From Chaetomium olivaceum (taxonomy: Eukaryota > Ascomycota > Sordariomycetes > Sordariales > Chaetomiaceae), in NCBI GenBank assembly GCA_039881045.1, contig JAYWVB010000093.1:1-64000 (forward strand): a stretch of 64,000 nt of DNA, written 5' to 3'. The notes beneath the pieces are model-generated. The model made no database searches, was not told where the DNA came from, and saw only the letters and a program-made list of their open reading frames with translations. Positions 33,898 through 46,597 of this stretch are shown piece after piece (position 1 is the stretch's first letter; every line of letters begins with the position of its first letter). The position numbers and the translations under genes are program-made.

Positions 33898-34810
33898 TGG
33901 GAAGAACCTGAATTCGGATGCCGATGGTCCCTGTCAGGGAAAGATCGAAAGATTAAACCAGTGGGAACGAGTTTTGTCTCGAGATAGGACAGAAGGAACT
34001 TTCATCAAAGCGAACAAAAGGCAGTGGATTGCGACTCCAAAAAGCTGATTCCCAAGTTGGTCCTTGTCATATAAGCCCCGTTGCTAGCAATTGATAAAAG
34101 ATATGGTCTGATGGGTGATGTAGGAGGAAAAGTCTCGGGGTGTTCCACGTCAAGTCATGGATGTGCATTTCCCAATCATAGGTTAAGTTGCATTCGAAGG
34201 TTTCTTTTTGTGGAGAAAGTGGACTGAGCGGAGCTGGCTCGATATGACGTAATTACCGTTATGGGACCTTCGCCTCTATCCTTGCTCTTTGTATCACGCG
34301 GAATTCCGGAAGCTCTGGCAGAGCTCTGTACTCCGTGGATTTGGTCTATCTCTTGAAAAACAGCCATTAGCCCAAATAGAACTCAGTGGAGGCAGTCTTT
34401 CGCCGTCATTGAAACAATGGCATGTAGAACATTTTCATGTTTAACCCCGAATGCTGCATTGAGAAACGAAATACGTCAATACGTACACCGTAATTTCTCA
34501 TTCAAGTGCCATTACCTTATCGATAACATGACAGACATGGCCACTCCGCTGGACCTTAACTCCGGCACTCGCATCCACGATCATCTCTCTCCGCTCTCGA
34601 ACAGACATCGAAAACCGTAAGTCTACTTCGTACCACATGTGGAAGAGAAATGAACAACAATTAAGCCGAACTCGCAATCATTCGAATATTTAGAAAACCG
34701 ATAGTACAATAACCACCACATACACTGGCAAACCACAGCGAAAGCCAAGCTCCATCCCGCAAGAAGAAAGATCCCAGCACGACACCCGATCTGCCGGGAC
34801 TTCTCGGTCC
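33898..34810. other. divergent promoter region, PQ-loop gene / CUL4
   Basis: 913 bp between oppositely oriented genes. Nothing beyond short ORFs; a partial TACTCCGT occurs near 34329. Confidence 0.4.
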
Positions 34811-37777
34811 ATGCCTCCACCGGCGTACATGCCACCCGCTTCTGGCCCGTCCAACCCGAACACAACACCCTTTCAACCTCCATCATCCACCACCGCAAAC
34901 CCTCCTAGACGAAGGCGCCGCGTCGATTCCGATTCCGACTCTGCCACGCCCCGCCCTACCTCATCCCACCCGAATTCGAACTCGAACCCGACCTCGAAGC
35001 GCCCACGCTCCGAACACTACAACCCCCCGCCACCTTCGGCACACCCAACCCATCCACCACAATGTCCGCCAAAGTCCAGGGCAAACGCCCCGAGGTGATA
35101 GACCTCACCCACAGTCCCGCAGCCCGCCAGTCGCCCTACCACCACCAACCCCGCCCCGCCCTCCAACCACACCTCGGCTCCCGCCGCTTCGTCATCAAGA
35201 ACCTCCGCCCCGCATCCCAACCCACCCCCCATCACCCTCATCAGCACCCATAACAACAACAACAACAACAACACCCACAAACCCCACAAGCACCACCCCT
35301 TCCGACCCTGCCACTGCCAATGCCGCCGTGCAGACACACTACGCGCGCATCCTCGCCGACCTCGACGCCGCCCTGGACTGCGTCTTTGCGGGCCGGCCCG
35401 TGGCCGTCTCCATGGAGCGCCTGTACCGCGGCGTCGAGGACGTCTGCCGCAAGGGCGACGCCGCCGCGCTGACCGACCGGCTGCGTGAGCGCTGCAGTGC
35501 GTGGTTGGCGGGCAGGGAGATGCTGGGGGGGTTGTGGGAGGGATTTGATGCTGCTTCTGCGGGGGTTGGTGGTGGTGGTGGGGTGGTGGTGGTGGTGGTG
35601 GTGGGGAGGGTAGTGGTGGGAATGAGGGGGCGGGGGATGTGCTGTTGACGGGGGTTGTGGGGAGGTGGGCGAGGTGGAATAAGGTTATTTTCGTTATTCG
35701 GGGGTTGTACAGCTTTTTGGATCGGGGGTATCTGTTGTTGTTGGGTGGTGGGGAGGGGAATAAGGGAAAACAGGGGATCAATGAGATGGGGATTACCCTG
35801 TTCCGGAAGGCTGTGTTTGGCAGCTCGTCATCGTCCAAGGGCGCGACCGCCCCGCCGTATGGGAAGGCGGTGCTGGAAGGGGTGTGTCGGTTGGTGGACT
35901 ATTCGCGGTATGGCGATGAGCGGGCCGATGAGGACCTGCTGAGGCAGGCCATCAAGATGCTGAGGATTTGTGGCGTCTACGGCAAGTCGTTTGAGCCCAT
36001 GTTTCTGGTCATGTCGCATCGCTACTACGAGCAGTTCGCCAGCGAGGTGAGCGCCTCGTACGGGCTCAAGGGCTACATCAGCGCTGTTGCGGCGTTGCTG
36101 GAGAGGGAGAGCGCTAGGTGCGATGGCTTCAACTTCGAGAGCACCACCAAGCGGCAGCTGCTGGGCGATGCCCACCACGTTCTTATTGAGAAATACGCTG
36201 AAAAGCTTCTCGACACCGGCAGTGTAGCGAAACTGCTGGACGCTCAGGATGTCGAGTCTACGAAGGCACTCTACGAGCTGCTGAAGCTGTCTGGCCTGCA
36301 AAAACGACTGAAGGGCCCTTGGGAGCAGTACATCCGGGAAACGGGCTCTGCCATCGTCAGCGATACCGCGCGGGGAGACGATATGGTCATCCGCCTCCTG
36401 GAGCTGAGGCGGTCTTTGGATACCATGATTCGGGACGCTTTCTCTAGGGATGATGTCTTTTACTACGCTCTCAGGGAGTCGTTCGGCAACTTCATCAACA
36501 GCAGGAAAAATACCTCGGCGTGGGGCACAGGCACGTCCAAGGTCGGCGAAATGATTGCCAAGTATATCGACATGCTCCTGCGCGGGGGTCTCAAGACGCT
36601 TCCGAAGTCGCTCCTATCGGACAACAAGGATAGGGCGGATGCCGAGATGAGCGGCGTGGCAAGCACGGGTGACGAAGATTCCGAGCTGGACCGGCAGCTA
36701 GACTACGGCCTGGAGCTGTTCCGCTTCATCGATGGCAAGGACGTCTTCGAGGCCTTTTACAAGAAAGACCTGGCACGGCGGTTGCTCCTTGGTCGCAGCG
36801 CGAGCCAGGACGCCGAGCGGAGCATGCTCGCAAAGCTCAAGGTCGCGTGCGGCTCTGGCTTCACCCACAACCTGGAACAGATGTTCAAAGACCAGGCTCT
36901 GGCCAAGGAGGAAATGGCATCCTACAAGCAGTGGTTCAGGGGCACAGGGAAGAGCGACGGCGGCGTCGACCTGACGGTCAACATTCTCTCGGCCGCGGCG
37001 TGGCCAACCTTCCCCGAGGTAAAGGTCCACCTGCCCAAGGAGGTGCTCGAGCAGGTCAACACCTTCGACGGGTACTACAAGTCCAAGCATAGTGGCAGGC
37101 GGCTCACCTGGATGCACAACATGGCACATTGCGTCGTCGGAGCCCGGTTCAACCGCGGCTCTAAGGACCTCCTCGTCAGTGCGCCGCAGGCCACCGTCCT
37201 GATGCTTTTCAACGAGGTCGAGGACGACGACCCCAAGAGCAAGACCGCCGGCGTGCTCTCGTACGATCAGATCGCCCACTCCACCGGCCTCCAGGGCGGC
37301 GAGCTCGACCGCACTCTGCAGTCCCTCGCCTGCGGCAAGGTCCGCGTGCTGACCAAGCACCCCAAGGGCCGCGAGGTGTCCCCGACCGACACATTCACCG
37401 TCAACAAGGCCTTTACGGACCCCAAGTTCCGCATCAAGATCAACCAGATCCAGATGAAGGAGACTAAGGAAGAGAACCGCGAGACCCACCAGCGTGTTGC
37501 TGCCGACCGACAGTTTGAGACGCAGGCTGCTATTGTTCGGATCATGAAGAGCCGGAAGACGATGACGCATTCGCAGCTGGTCGCCGAGGTCATTGACCAG
37601 ACGAAGAGCAGGGGGTCAGTGGATCCCGCCGATATTAAGGCGAATATTGAGAAGTGAGTTTTCTGTTTTTCTATGAGTGGCTGATGTGTGGGTGGTGTAG
37701 TGCTAACGTGGCTTGATAGGCTCATCGAGAAGGACTACCTGGAGCGTGAGGACGGATCGTATACCTACTTGGCGTAA
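34811..37777 (+). CDS. CUL4: cullin-4 (three apparent frameshifts near the N-terminus)
   Basis: Scaffold of CRL4 ubiquitin ligases, which use DDB1; in Neurospora CUL4 is also needed for heterochromatin and DNA methylation. From 35639 the cullin body is unbroken: cullin repeats, YYKSKHSGRRLTW, VLMLFNEV, and the neddylation region IVRIMKSRKTMTHSQLV. Intron 37654-37719 leads to a last exon encoding LIEKDYLEREDGSYTYLA. The N-terminus has an NLS-like SKRPRSEHY and GSRRFVIKNLRP, matching CUL4 rather than CUL1/CUL3. Frames change at the C6 run 35023-35028, the C6 run 35225-35230 and the G-rich tract 35560-35640, always as one missing base. The first can be avoided if translation starts at ATG 35062. 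Confidence 0.9.
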
Positions 37778-38787
37778 GCAAACGCTCAAGGTTGCATTGT
37801 GCGTTGTTGTTTAGTGCGGCATGACCACCGAAGCGGGCGTGTTATGAACGGCATGGTATTTTTTTTCGCTCCATATCCATTGGGGGATATCGGTCTGTTT
37901 TGCCAGCGGAGGCTCAATAGAGCATTGTTAGGAGTTAGGGTCAGGTAGATCCTTGCAACAACTCAGATATGGCTTTCTCATGCAAGGTTTTGTGTCGGGA
38001 ATGTCGTTGGTGCTGTCGACGACTGCAACGCAAGGCTTCTCACGTAGATGAGCTGCAGAGTAGCTGCGTGATGTTTTCGTCACCTGGCTATTGTCACCTC
38101 GTAATTTGCGTCCCGTGTGTGACTGATTTATTCATCAGATAAACAAGGCGTCTGACTCGCAGCGTTCAGAAACTCAAACGTAATGAGCCACCAATTTGAA
38201 TACATGGAACCTAAAATGAGCACTCTCCTGTCTCGCTCATCCAAGTCAAAAACATAGTAAACAGCCTTGCCGGCCCGGCATCTCCGGATTCTCCGCGCTA
38301 ACACAGCATGGACGGGTTCAACGTCGTACTCCAAGCTCAACAACACACGTACCATCTCGGCGGCGGGCGCGGAGACCGGCGGCACCACCCTGCATCTGCT
38401 CCGCCTACGCACCAACCCGATCTTTTTCGGTGTCTGCTGTGTACATACATACGAACCGTCGCCGGCCTGCTGCCCCTCCAATAGAGCTCACTGCGCCGGT
38501 GCAGGCTCGTTCGAGGATGGATGTCGTGGCCTAGTCTGCGTTGCTCGAGGCGGTGCATTCGTGGAAGCGAAAAGCTAAGTGGTATGTGTGTATGTATGTA
38601 CTGTGTAGGCCCGCGCAGCTCAGCTGGGAACTTGTGAATGTGTCCCGCGCCACCTTGGCGTGCGTTGAACGGGCAGGCAAGGCGCTGACTACATACATCG
38701 CGATGACTGAACACCACCTATCACCGCGCAGTGACGGTGCGGTGCGGCTAAGCGGCCAACCCGTGAAACTGGGGTTGGACTACATAC

Positions 38788-38801
38788 TGTATGTACATAC
38801 A
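38788..38801. repeat. 14-bp perfect palindrome TGTATGTACATACA
   Basis: Read directly from the sequence; preceded by a further TACATA/TATGTA pair. It could form a small cruciform or be part of the local TGTA microsatellite. Confidence 0.6.
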
Positions 38802-40068
38802 GAGCCCGATGGATGGCGCTGGAGATGGACGCCATGCGGGACCTTGCATATGCGGCCTGCCTGGCGTGATTCACTCACTCGGAAACATGTGTGCCGTCTT
38901 GTTGTCCCACCGCCGGTCTGCCAGTGGAGGCTGGAGCTACTGTGTAAGGTATGTTATTAACTGCTAATGGAGATTGTGGAGGTTGTGTGGAGGTTGGGCA
39001 CTGTGTAACTCGCGCCACACGCGGCGCGGTGCCTTGTGTCTGTCTCGCCGCCGTCCAACGGTTAATAACCGTCGAGAGATTGGTTGAGAGCTCCCAAGTG
39101 CTATCGAAGGCTTTCTGGACAGCTGCAGGGACCATTCCTAAGCCGGCGGTTGCCCGCACGGAACCGACCCCTCACGTCATCTTCGTGGCTTTTTGCAGGT
39201 TAGCCGTTCGATATGCCAAGGCGTGGAAATACGCGAAGGATGGGTGAGTTGGGGTGTGTGATGACGGATGGGAATCAAATCACACCCATGGAGCTCGTAG
39301 GGCCAGCTTCAGCTCCAGATGTCTTTGGTCTAGACCGAGTCCAGACCGATCCCCAGGTTACATTCCGTCGGTGGGTCTAATTTAGAGGTGCCAATGGTTC
39401 CAGCAAAGAGCTCAGGCGGTGGAGTCAATTAACCATCAGCAAAAAGACGCATACTGTGTAAAAACGCAATCGATATGACCCACTTTCCCGTTCCCTCCTC
39501 GGCACCGACTTTCTGACTTCGCCGATCCGGCTGCTTCCTCCACGACAACCGGAAAACCCACGTGGAAGACCGCCGATCAACCGGACGATTGTTTATTCGC
39601 ACCTCTAGATTCTGTCTAGTTAACTATACGTATGTAAAACCATCAAAGGAACCTCACTGAAAGCCTCCCTCAGATAAAAAGAGACTGTCGGGCCGTGATT
39701 GCCGGTTTGGTGACTCTTCTATGCATGCCATGTCTTCTATAGGCAGGCATGCAGGGCGTTCCTTCTCCTTCGTCCACGAATGTTGGGGCCGGACGGAGAA
39801 TTCAACGGGCGCGCATGAAATTTCGCTTATTCCCGATATTTTGTTTCTTGGTTCCCACAAACTCCCTTCTGGTTTTCGAAAATAACGGACACGAATGACG
39901 GACACGAAGCATTTCTCCCGCTCCCATGTGCCAATTCATTTCCAGCCCAGTCCCAACTTGTTTTCTAGATGGATTCAATCTGTACCTGCGTCCCCGCACG
40001 GGTTGACGAAAGCACAGCGTCCGGCCCGCCATCCGATGATTGCTTCATCTCGGCTTGATACCATTCAG

Positions 40069-40093
40069 CCATCCATCTATCCATCCATCCATC
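40069..40093. repeat. imperfect (ATCC)n microsatellite
   Basis: About six tetranucleotide units with one ATCT variant. Confidence 0.7.
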
Positions 40094-41364
40094 AGCCCGT
40101 GATGTGGTCCCTTCCCTCTGACCCGTTGGATGAAGCTGAGGGGGCGGCCAAAGTCGGCACAGTGCCTACGCGACTTTCAGATGGTGCCGCAAACGCCTCC
40201 CCCATTGATGCACACAGTCTCCACTATTCCCAGCATTCTCGTTGATGCCTTCACAAGCAAAGCCAGCGCCGCTTCGGGCAGGTCAACGTCTGTCATGCGT
40301 CTCGATGCCATCGCATCGATAATATCATCTGCGGGCTACCAATAAACCAACACACCACTGCTCTGTTGTTGGCCTGAAAGAATCAAAATGCAGCCCAGCC
40401 CACCATCCGTGCCGTCCTGGTTCATCGCCAAGATCTGAGGTGCCGCCAGAAGAGGAAAAGCCCGCTCAATAGACGAGGCCCCCAGCTGCCCCAACCGGCC
40501 CAGCCCACAGCTCCCTGAACTTGGAGGCCGGGAGTTGCTCGCCATTGGTTCAGAAACCCCGATCGTGGCTTCTGCCAAGGGTCCCCGGCGGATGGGTGGG
40601 TGGTCCAGCAGCTCGTCCCCTGGAGCAGATCGTGGGAGAGTGTTCTCGCCCATGCGCTGTGCCGCGTTTTTGTTCCTATTTTATCATTGCTTGCTGCTCC
40701 GAGCCTCCCAACGCCCTCCGCCGCCCTGAAAACAACGTCGGTCGACAAGCCTCTCCGGTCCGTGAACGAACACCACACAGGACTTCGGACACGATTGGTC
40801 ATCACCATCTCCTCGAAACAGACGACAGGCCGGCTGAGAAGCACACGAACCATACGAAGCACACCACCTTTTCCTTTCCATCCTGCACGCGTCGGTCAGT
40901 CAGCAGCCCGCTTGCCCAACTTGGCGGCGGCATTATCACCGAAATTCGATTGCCCGCCCCATTGGTGTCGCCCACCTCCCATCCGGCACTGCGTATATTT
41001 ACCCGGATCGCCCATATTGGGACAACCCACTATCACTCACGAGCGCCGAGTCGTCTTTGCGTTTCCCAGTTTCCTGTTACTCGAAACCTGTTGGTCGAGT
41101 CTTCCGCCCGCCTTATCCACGACCCAGAGTCTGGAGGACCATCCCATATAATACAGACGACTGCTGCGTTCGTTGGCGAGGCTCGGTTGCAACTCCCGTC
41201 AGCGACATCTCGACGGCTTGGAACTCAGTGTTGCAGTCCTGCAACCCCCGGACGCCGATCTCCCTGTCGGACCCAGGCAATTGGATACCCAGTCACTCGT
41301 TTTACTACCTCGAACCGTTGCACAGAGTGATGTTGCACCGGATCACTTCTGCAGCTACAACATA

Positions 41365-42570
41365 ATGGCCTCCAACGCAGTGTCATCCGTCGCCGGCCAC
41401 GCCCCTCGCCCGTCGTCTCGGCCGGACTGCCGCTTCCCGTCGGTGAACAAACGGTTGACCGCACCATGGGCCATGATTCTCGCCCTCTTCCTTTGTCTCG
41501 TTTCACACGCGCTAGCCGCCCCCACAGACGCTGCCGCACCCGTCGAGACCCTAGTTATCTACCACAAGCCGCCACACCATGAGGACCAAAGATGGGCCGT
41601 GTCACCGGAGCACGAAATTCGGAGGAAGCAGGTGCAGAAAAGGGCCACGTCGGACGAGCCGGAGGAAGCAGACTCGACGGAATCTTCGGGGCCTTCCAAG
41701 ACGTCTGCAACCCACTCGGTGACGACGACATTCACCATCGGCGTGGGCTCGCCGAAGACGTCCACTGCCAGCACCACCGTGGCCGCAAGCCCTCTTCCTA
41801 GAATCCTCGACAGCGTGCCCTCAGGTTTCTTGCCGCCCCCCAACAACTGCCCGACCTTTATCAATTCTTTCCTCGACGACCCCGACTTCAAACAATGTTA
41901 CCCCTTATCAATGCTCATGGAAGTGAGTATAACGCCAGCACCTAGACCCCGCCCATGACTAACCCCGCGACAGACATCTGGATCCCTCTTCCAAGCCCAG
42001 CGTTCGCTTGTCGGTATTACACGCACGCTAGATGCAACCTGCGCCGCCGACGTAACCTTCTGCACCTCGTACCTGGCACAGCTCGCGCGGAACCTCACCG
42101 CCCCCGAGAACTGCGGGGCCGACTACAACCGTGGCTTCGCCTCCGTCGTGGACGCCCACCGCGGCATGGTCGCCTACGCGCCCGTCTACGGCGCCACGTG
42201 CCTACGCGACCCAGAAACGGGCGCCTACTGCTACGCCAACGCCATCACAAACGCCAGCGACCCGAGCACCCCCCACTTCTATTTCCTGCCGCTCAACAAG
42301 ACCCTGCCCGGCAACACCACCCCGAATTGCGGTTCTTGCCTGCAGCGGACCATGGATGTGTATCAGGCCGCCACCGCGGACCGTACCCAGCTGATCGCCC
42401 GTACGTACGTCAGTGCTGCCGAGCAGGTCAACATCGTCTGCGGTCCGAACTTTGTGAACAAGACCTTGGCCGATCCCACCTCGCCCTCCGCGGCGGCCGG
42501 GCGCCGGTCTGTGACTTGGCTGGGGACGGCAATGCCGTTACTATTGGGTGCCGTCATGTGGCTTGTTTGA
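41365..42570 (+). CDS. secreted/GPI-anchored DUF7729-like protein
   Basis: Fungal cell-surface protein family of unknown function. Exon 1 is 41365-41922, exon 2 is 41974-42570, intron 51 nt (gtgagt...gacag). There is an N-terminal hydrophobic signal (MILALFLCLVSHALAA, about residues 36-51), a Ser/Thr-rich linker, then the Cys-rich domain: NNCPTFINSFLDDPDFKQC, LVGITRTLDATCAAD, YAPVYGATCLRDPETGAYC, NCGSCLQRTMDVY, and INIVCGPNF-type ending. N-glycosylation sequons are present (NLT, NAS, NKT, NTT). The C-terminal hydrophobic tail (WLGTAMPLLLGAVMWLV) fits a GPI signal. No frameshift. Confidence 0.8.
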
Positions 42571-45500
42571 ATGCGATTGGGGTACGACCGATTTCTGGTC
42601 TTTGACTTCCTTCTTCCGAGTATTCTTTTCTTCTTGGACTTTTCTTCTTCTTTTTTGGCTACTTCCTTTGGTCGGTTGGGGCAAGATAAAAAGCGGCCGG
42701 CCGGCTGCATCTGGAGGCTGGCGTTTTGCAGGCTTCTGTCTTTTGGGGGTACTGGGCGAGCAAGCATGGTGTTATGGGTGCTAATTCTGGTTAACTGGGC
42801 TGCTTTATGGATCGATGGTTATGAGGCTCGGAAACTTATGGGGTCTCTTCGGTAGCAGCGAGCTTCGCAGCGAGGAGTCGGAAAGAGCGGCGGTATTGGT
42901 TTTGGCTTGGTCGGTCGGTGCATTGGCGGTTTATCTTGGAATTGTGATACCTTCCTGTACATATTTCGGACCGCGTGGTCTGCGTGCTGACCGGCAGCGC
43001 GAACCTGCTAGTCGACTGTTGGCTAGTTGGTAGGAAATGTAATGTTTAAGATGCATCGTGGTCTTTGGTGACCTTGCTGCGTGCGTGATGGTTCGCGGAA
43101 CTTCATCCCTCGTATATGCTAGCATCCAGGTAAGGTCCTGGTCGCTGGAGCGTTGACTGACTACACCCTAACCATCTTTTCCTAGGAATGACAGTGAGCC
43201 TGAATTTTCATTAGTTGAGTTCTCTATACCGCTTTCTGCATGAGAGCTTTAGCCAACACTGAATGGTGGTTTGTTGTGTAGTGTGTTGGGCCGCTTCGAA
43301 TGTGGCTCAGGGGTTTGTTTACTTTCCAAAACCCCGGTCCGATGCGCTTCTCAACACCACTGTTCAACAACAGTCCATTGTATATGGATACTAGAACACA
43401 CATATTACTCCGTATGTGGTATTGCTAATCTTCGACAATTATGGGCCTAATTATAACTTACTGGATAGATCGCATTGTGGCGGCACCGAGACACTACCAA
43501 ATTGTCGCGCGGCCGTGCCATACCGGGTGGCGGTGGTAAATGCTCGGGAAGCTAGGGCTGGCTTAGGTAAACTGTAAATAATGTTGAATGCCTGTGCTGT
43601 ACTGTACGAAGAAACACGACTTTCAGGTGTTGTTGGAAGTCATGGATAGTTCATTTGTATGCGGCCCCGTCCTCCTTGTGGGATGATGACGTTGCCCGAT
43701 GGCGAAGCTTCATAGCTAAGGTTTGAGCAGAACCAAAGCTACCTTAGACTCGTAACTAAGTCTGTCCTATCATATATTGGTCGCGGAGTGTGCATGTAGC
43801 AAGGCAGAAACCGCCAAGTTCCCGTCACATTTTCCACTCGTTCTAACCTTTAACGTTCTGAACGAGAATCTGCAGGAGAGTACCCCCTTTTCAACTACGC
43901 AAAGTCTCTCGGACTCAGATTATTCTGCGCTTCAAAATAATCCATCAGTTCAATATCCCTTTATAGGTTAGGTTATCATGCACAGGTTCACCTCCAGGCC
44001 TAGTCTTGAGCCTAACTCCAAGCATCCCCAGCATCACAGAGCGAACTGAGCTGACTAAAAACACTTGACAACAGACCATACTCTCTTACTCGATCCACAG
44101 GTATGGGAATCTAGACCACAGTCGCCCACCACACGATGGACCATCACCTTGCCCAACGACCGAGCCCGGCTTTTGGAGCAAGTTTTCTCAGTCAACGGAC
44201 TTTAGCTTTTGTCAAGATTGAAGATCCCACGAATGCCCATACCAAATGTAAGAATAGGCCCCACAAAAGGTAAACCAGTCCATTCCCGCTACATGTTATT
44301 GTGTTATCACTCGTTGTAGAATGGTAGAGTGGGCTAACAGCCAGCCAGACTCTAAAAAAAAAGGCTGGATAGATAACCCTTGCCCATATTAAGACTCAAG
44401 CCCCCGGTGATCTGCTTTCAGGCCCCCAGCTGGATTATACTGGGAAGAGAGAAATAGCCCGCTATCCCCGCGTATCGTGTTGAGTATACCAATGCCGGAA
44501 CTAAGTTGGAAGACGAGTTTCCGTATCTCTCCGAAACTCACAACAAATGGGGCCGACAACCCAGCCCTACGACGTACGGATAGTACGGTTCGAGTTCAAC
44601 CTTCCACCCTAGGCCATACCTCTCGACTGATGGAACGTAAGAGTTTATTCTATGGTAGCCCTTGTGCCTCCTCACAGGAAATTGTAGGATCATGCGTGTG
44701 TGCGTTGTTCTCTCGAGATATTGAAATCAGGACACCTTAAACGATGTGAAAACATCATCATATGTGCGGAGCACCTGCTTTGATCCCGCTTGAGAGAGTA
44801 ATTGTGCTACCCCCTCACCACTCAGTGACTAGGACCAAGACAGTTATCTTTTGTAAACAGTACGGAGCGACCCCGGAGGGCAGCCGAGCCGAACGAGTCG
44901 GGGGGCAACGTGAAAGCAAATGACCGTCCTTGAATATCTTCCTGGCTTATCCCATGACAAGTGAAGGGGGTTCGTGAGCACGTATGTCCAGGTCAGCGCT
45001 TCACCTCTCAGCCGAGTAGGCATTCCGTGCGCTCTACTGAAGCCAGGCACAGACACGGTTCCTTTGTCCAGACTACCCGCAACCACACAACCCCGTTTAA
45101 GCGTTCGCAGTGAGCATTTGCCCCTACAATCACAGTCAAGCCGAGAAGCTACGGTATCGGAAAGGCGGACGACGACCATGGCTGTCCATCTGGGGCCCAT
45201 CCAGTCACTCACAGGGCATGACAGCCCAGATACTCTCGCATGGCTAGCGCACGCCGTGGTAAGTGGCGTCCATTCTGGTCCACTAAGGATTGGTTATAGG
45301 GGTATAATTGAGCTGGGTAAAAGATATACGACGGCCTCCATCCATCCGGTCCATCCATGCCTTACCATGTTTTGGGCAAAACCGGCAACCCACGCAACTA
45401 GGGGCAGAGCATCAACTTCGATGTTGGCTCCCCTCCTATAACAGCCCCAACAAGCACTGGGCGCGGCCAAAAAGAGACGGGTAGAGCTTTGAACCTCTGT

Positions 45501-46564
45501 ATACGACAGCACCATGGCCGGGTTTACTCGTCTCGTGTTCCAGGCTCGCCGCAGACTGACACACCCGTGAAGTGGTTCAGCAAATGAGGAAACCAGCCAG
45601 ACCCCATATCCGGTGCCCGGAGAAAACAATCAGACTCACCCGTGACTCACTTGAGCTACGCCAGGAAGGGGAAGCACCGCTTAGACCGGAGAGTGCCGTG
45701 CCAAACCGGGCGATACCAACCATCCCGCGGTAAGCGATGCCATCTACACAATCGATGATCAAACCCACAATCCTGTGACCGCCCGCCAGCAAGACACTAT
45801 CCAGGAAATAAGGATAGCCGAGCGAAGCGGCTCGGTATTTCATTCGCAGTGACCCTGATTCCCGGCGGTTAACAGAAACCTGGGGCTCATGAGACAGCAG
45901 TGGCACGGGGAGAAATAGAGCCTCTTCACAATCCCAAACGTGGTGGTTTTTCCCGGCCCGCCACCGAGCAGCCGAAAGCCCGCAGACGCCAAGTGTGCCG
46001 AGTGTATTCTGCCAGCGCGATGAAGGCCTGTGGCGGCACGCCAAAAAGCAGCCTTGGAGTTCCGAGACTGTCGTACATCCTCCGGGCCGGGGAACCACGT
46101 CAGAGAAGGACGGCCATTTTTTTCTCTCCCGGTTGATCCTTCATCTAGAATCTGTCGATGTGGGCTCGCCAATGGCGAGCCGACGAGCGCATCAGGCTGC
46201 TGCCGTGGCTGCACTAGCAGACTTTCCGGGTAAGGATCGAACAAAGCTGTATGCGGCAATTAGTGAGAGCAATAATTGCCTAGGCGTGGTCTCGAAAGAC
46301 TATCGCGGTACTCCAGTGGGATCCGGTCACGGGGTCGCTGGAGCGGGAGTGTGTGTGTCAGTTCGTGGGAATAGCGGCGTGCCGAGGAGCCCTTCTTTGG
46401 TGCGGGAGTACTATGGCAGTAGTCGTAACGTTGCAGATCCCCATTCTCCAGCACGGAAAGGGCCCTTCATGAATGAATGAAGTCTCCAGGCGGCTGGAAA
46501 GGCAATCAAAGTCATTCCCGGTTGCGAAGCCGACAAATATGACAGGTGTGTGAGCTGGCCTGGA

Positions 46565-46597
46565 ACAACTCCCGCGGCCGGCCCGCGGGGTAGTTGT
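46565..46597. other. GC-rich hairpin
   Basis: ACAACT-CCCGCGG (46565-46577), loop ccggc, CCGCGGG (46583-46589), 2-nt bulge, AGTTGT (46592-46597). The stem is 7+6 bp with perfect complementarity apart from the bulge. There is no T-run directly after it, so it is not a simple terminator. Function unknown. Confidence 0.6.

Larger units (their letters stand above)
37778..41364. other. 3.6-kb intergenic region, no gene supported
   Basis: Contains TGTATGTA-type microsatellite patches (38444-38460, 38583-38604), a 14-bp palindrome (38788-38801) and an ATCC repeat (40069-40093). ORFs up to 269 codons (40521-41330) overlap one another in several frames and lack domain signals; that part is probably promoter and 5' leader of the next gene. 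Confidence 0.45.

Noticed and set aside
40521..41330. 269-codon ORF before the DUF7729-like gene
   Set aside because: Overlaps other ORFs in different frames, no domain; fits a long 5' leader.
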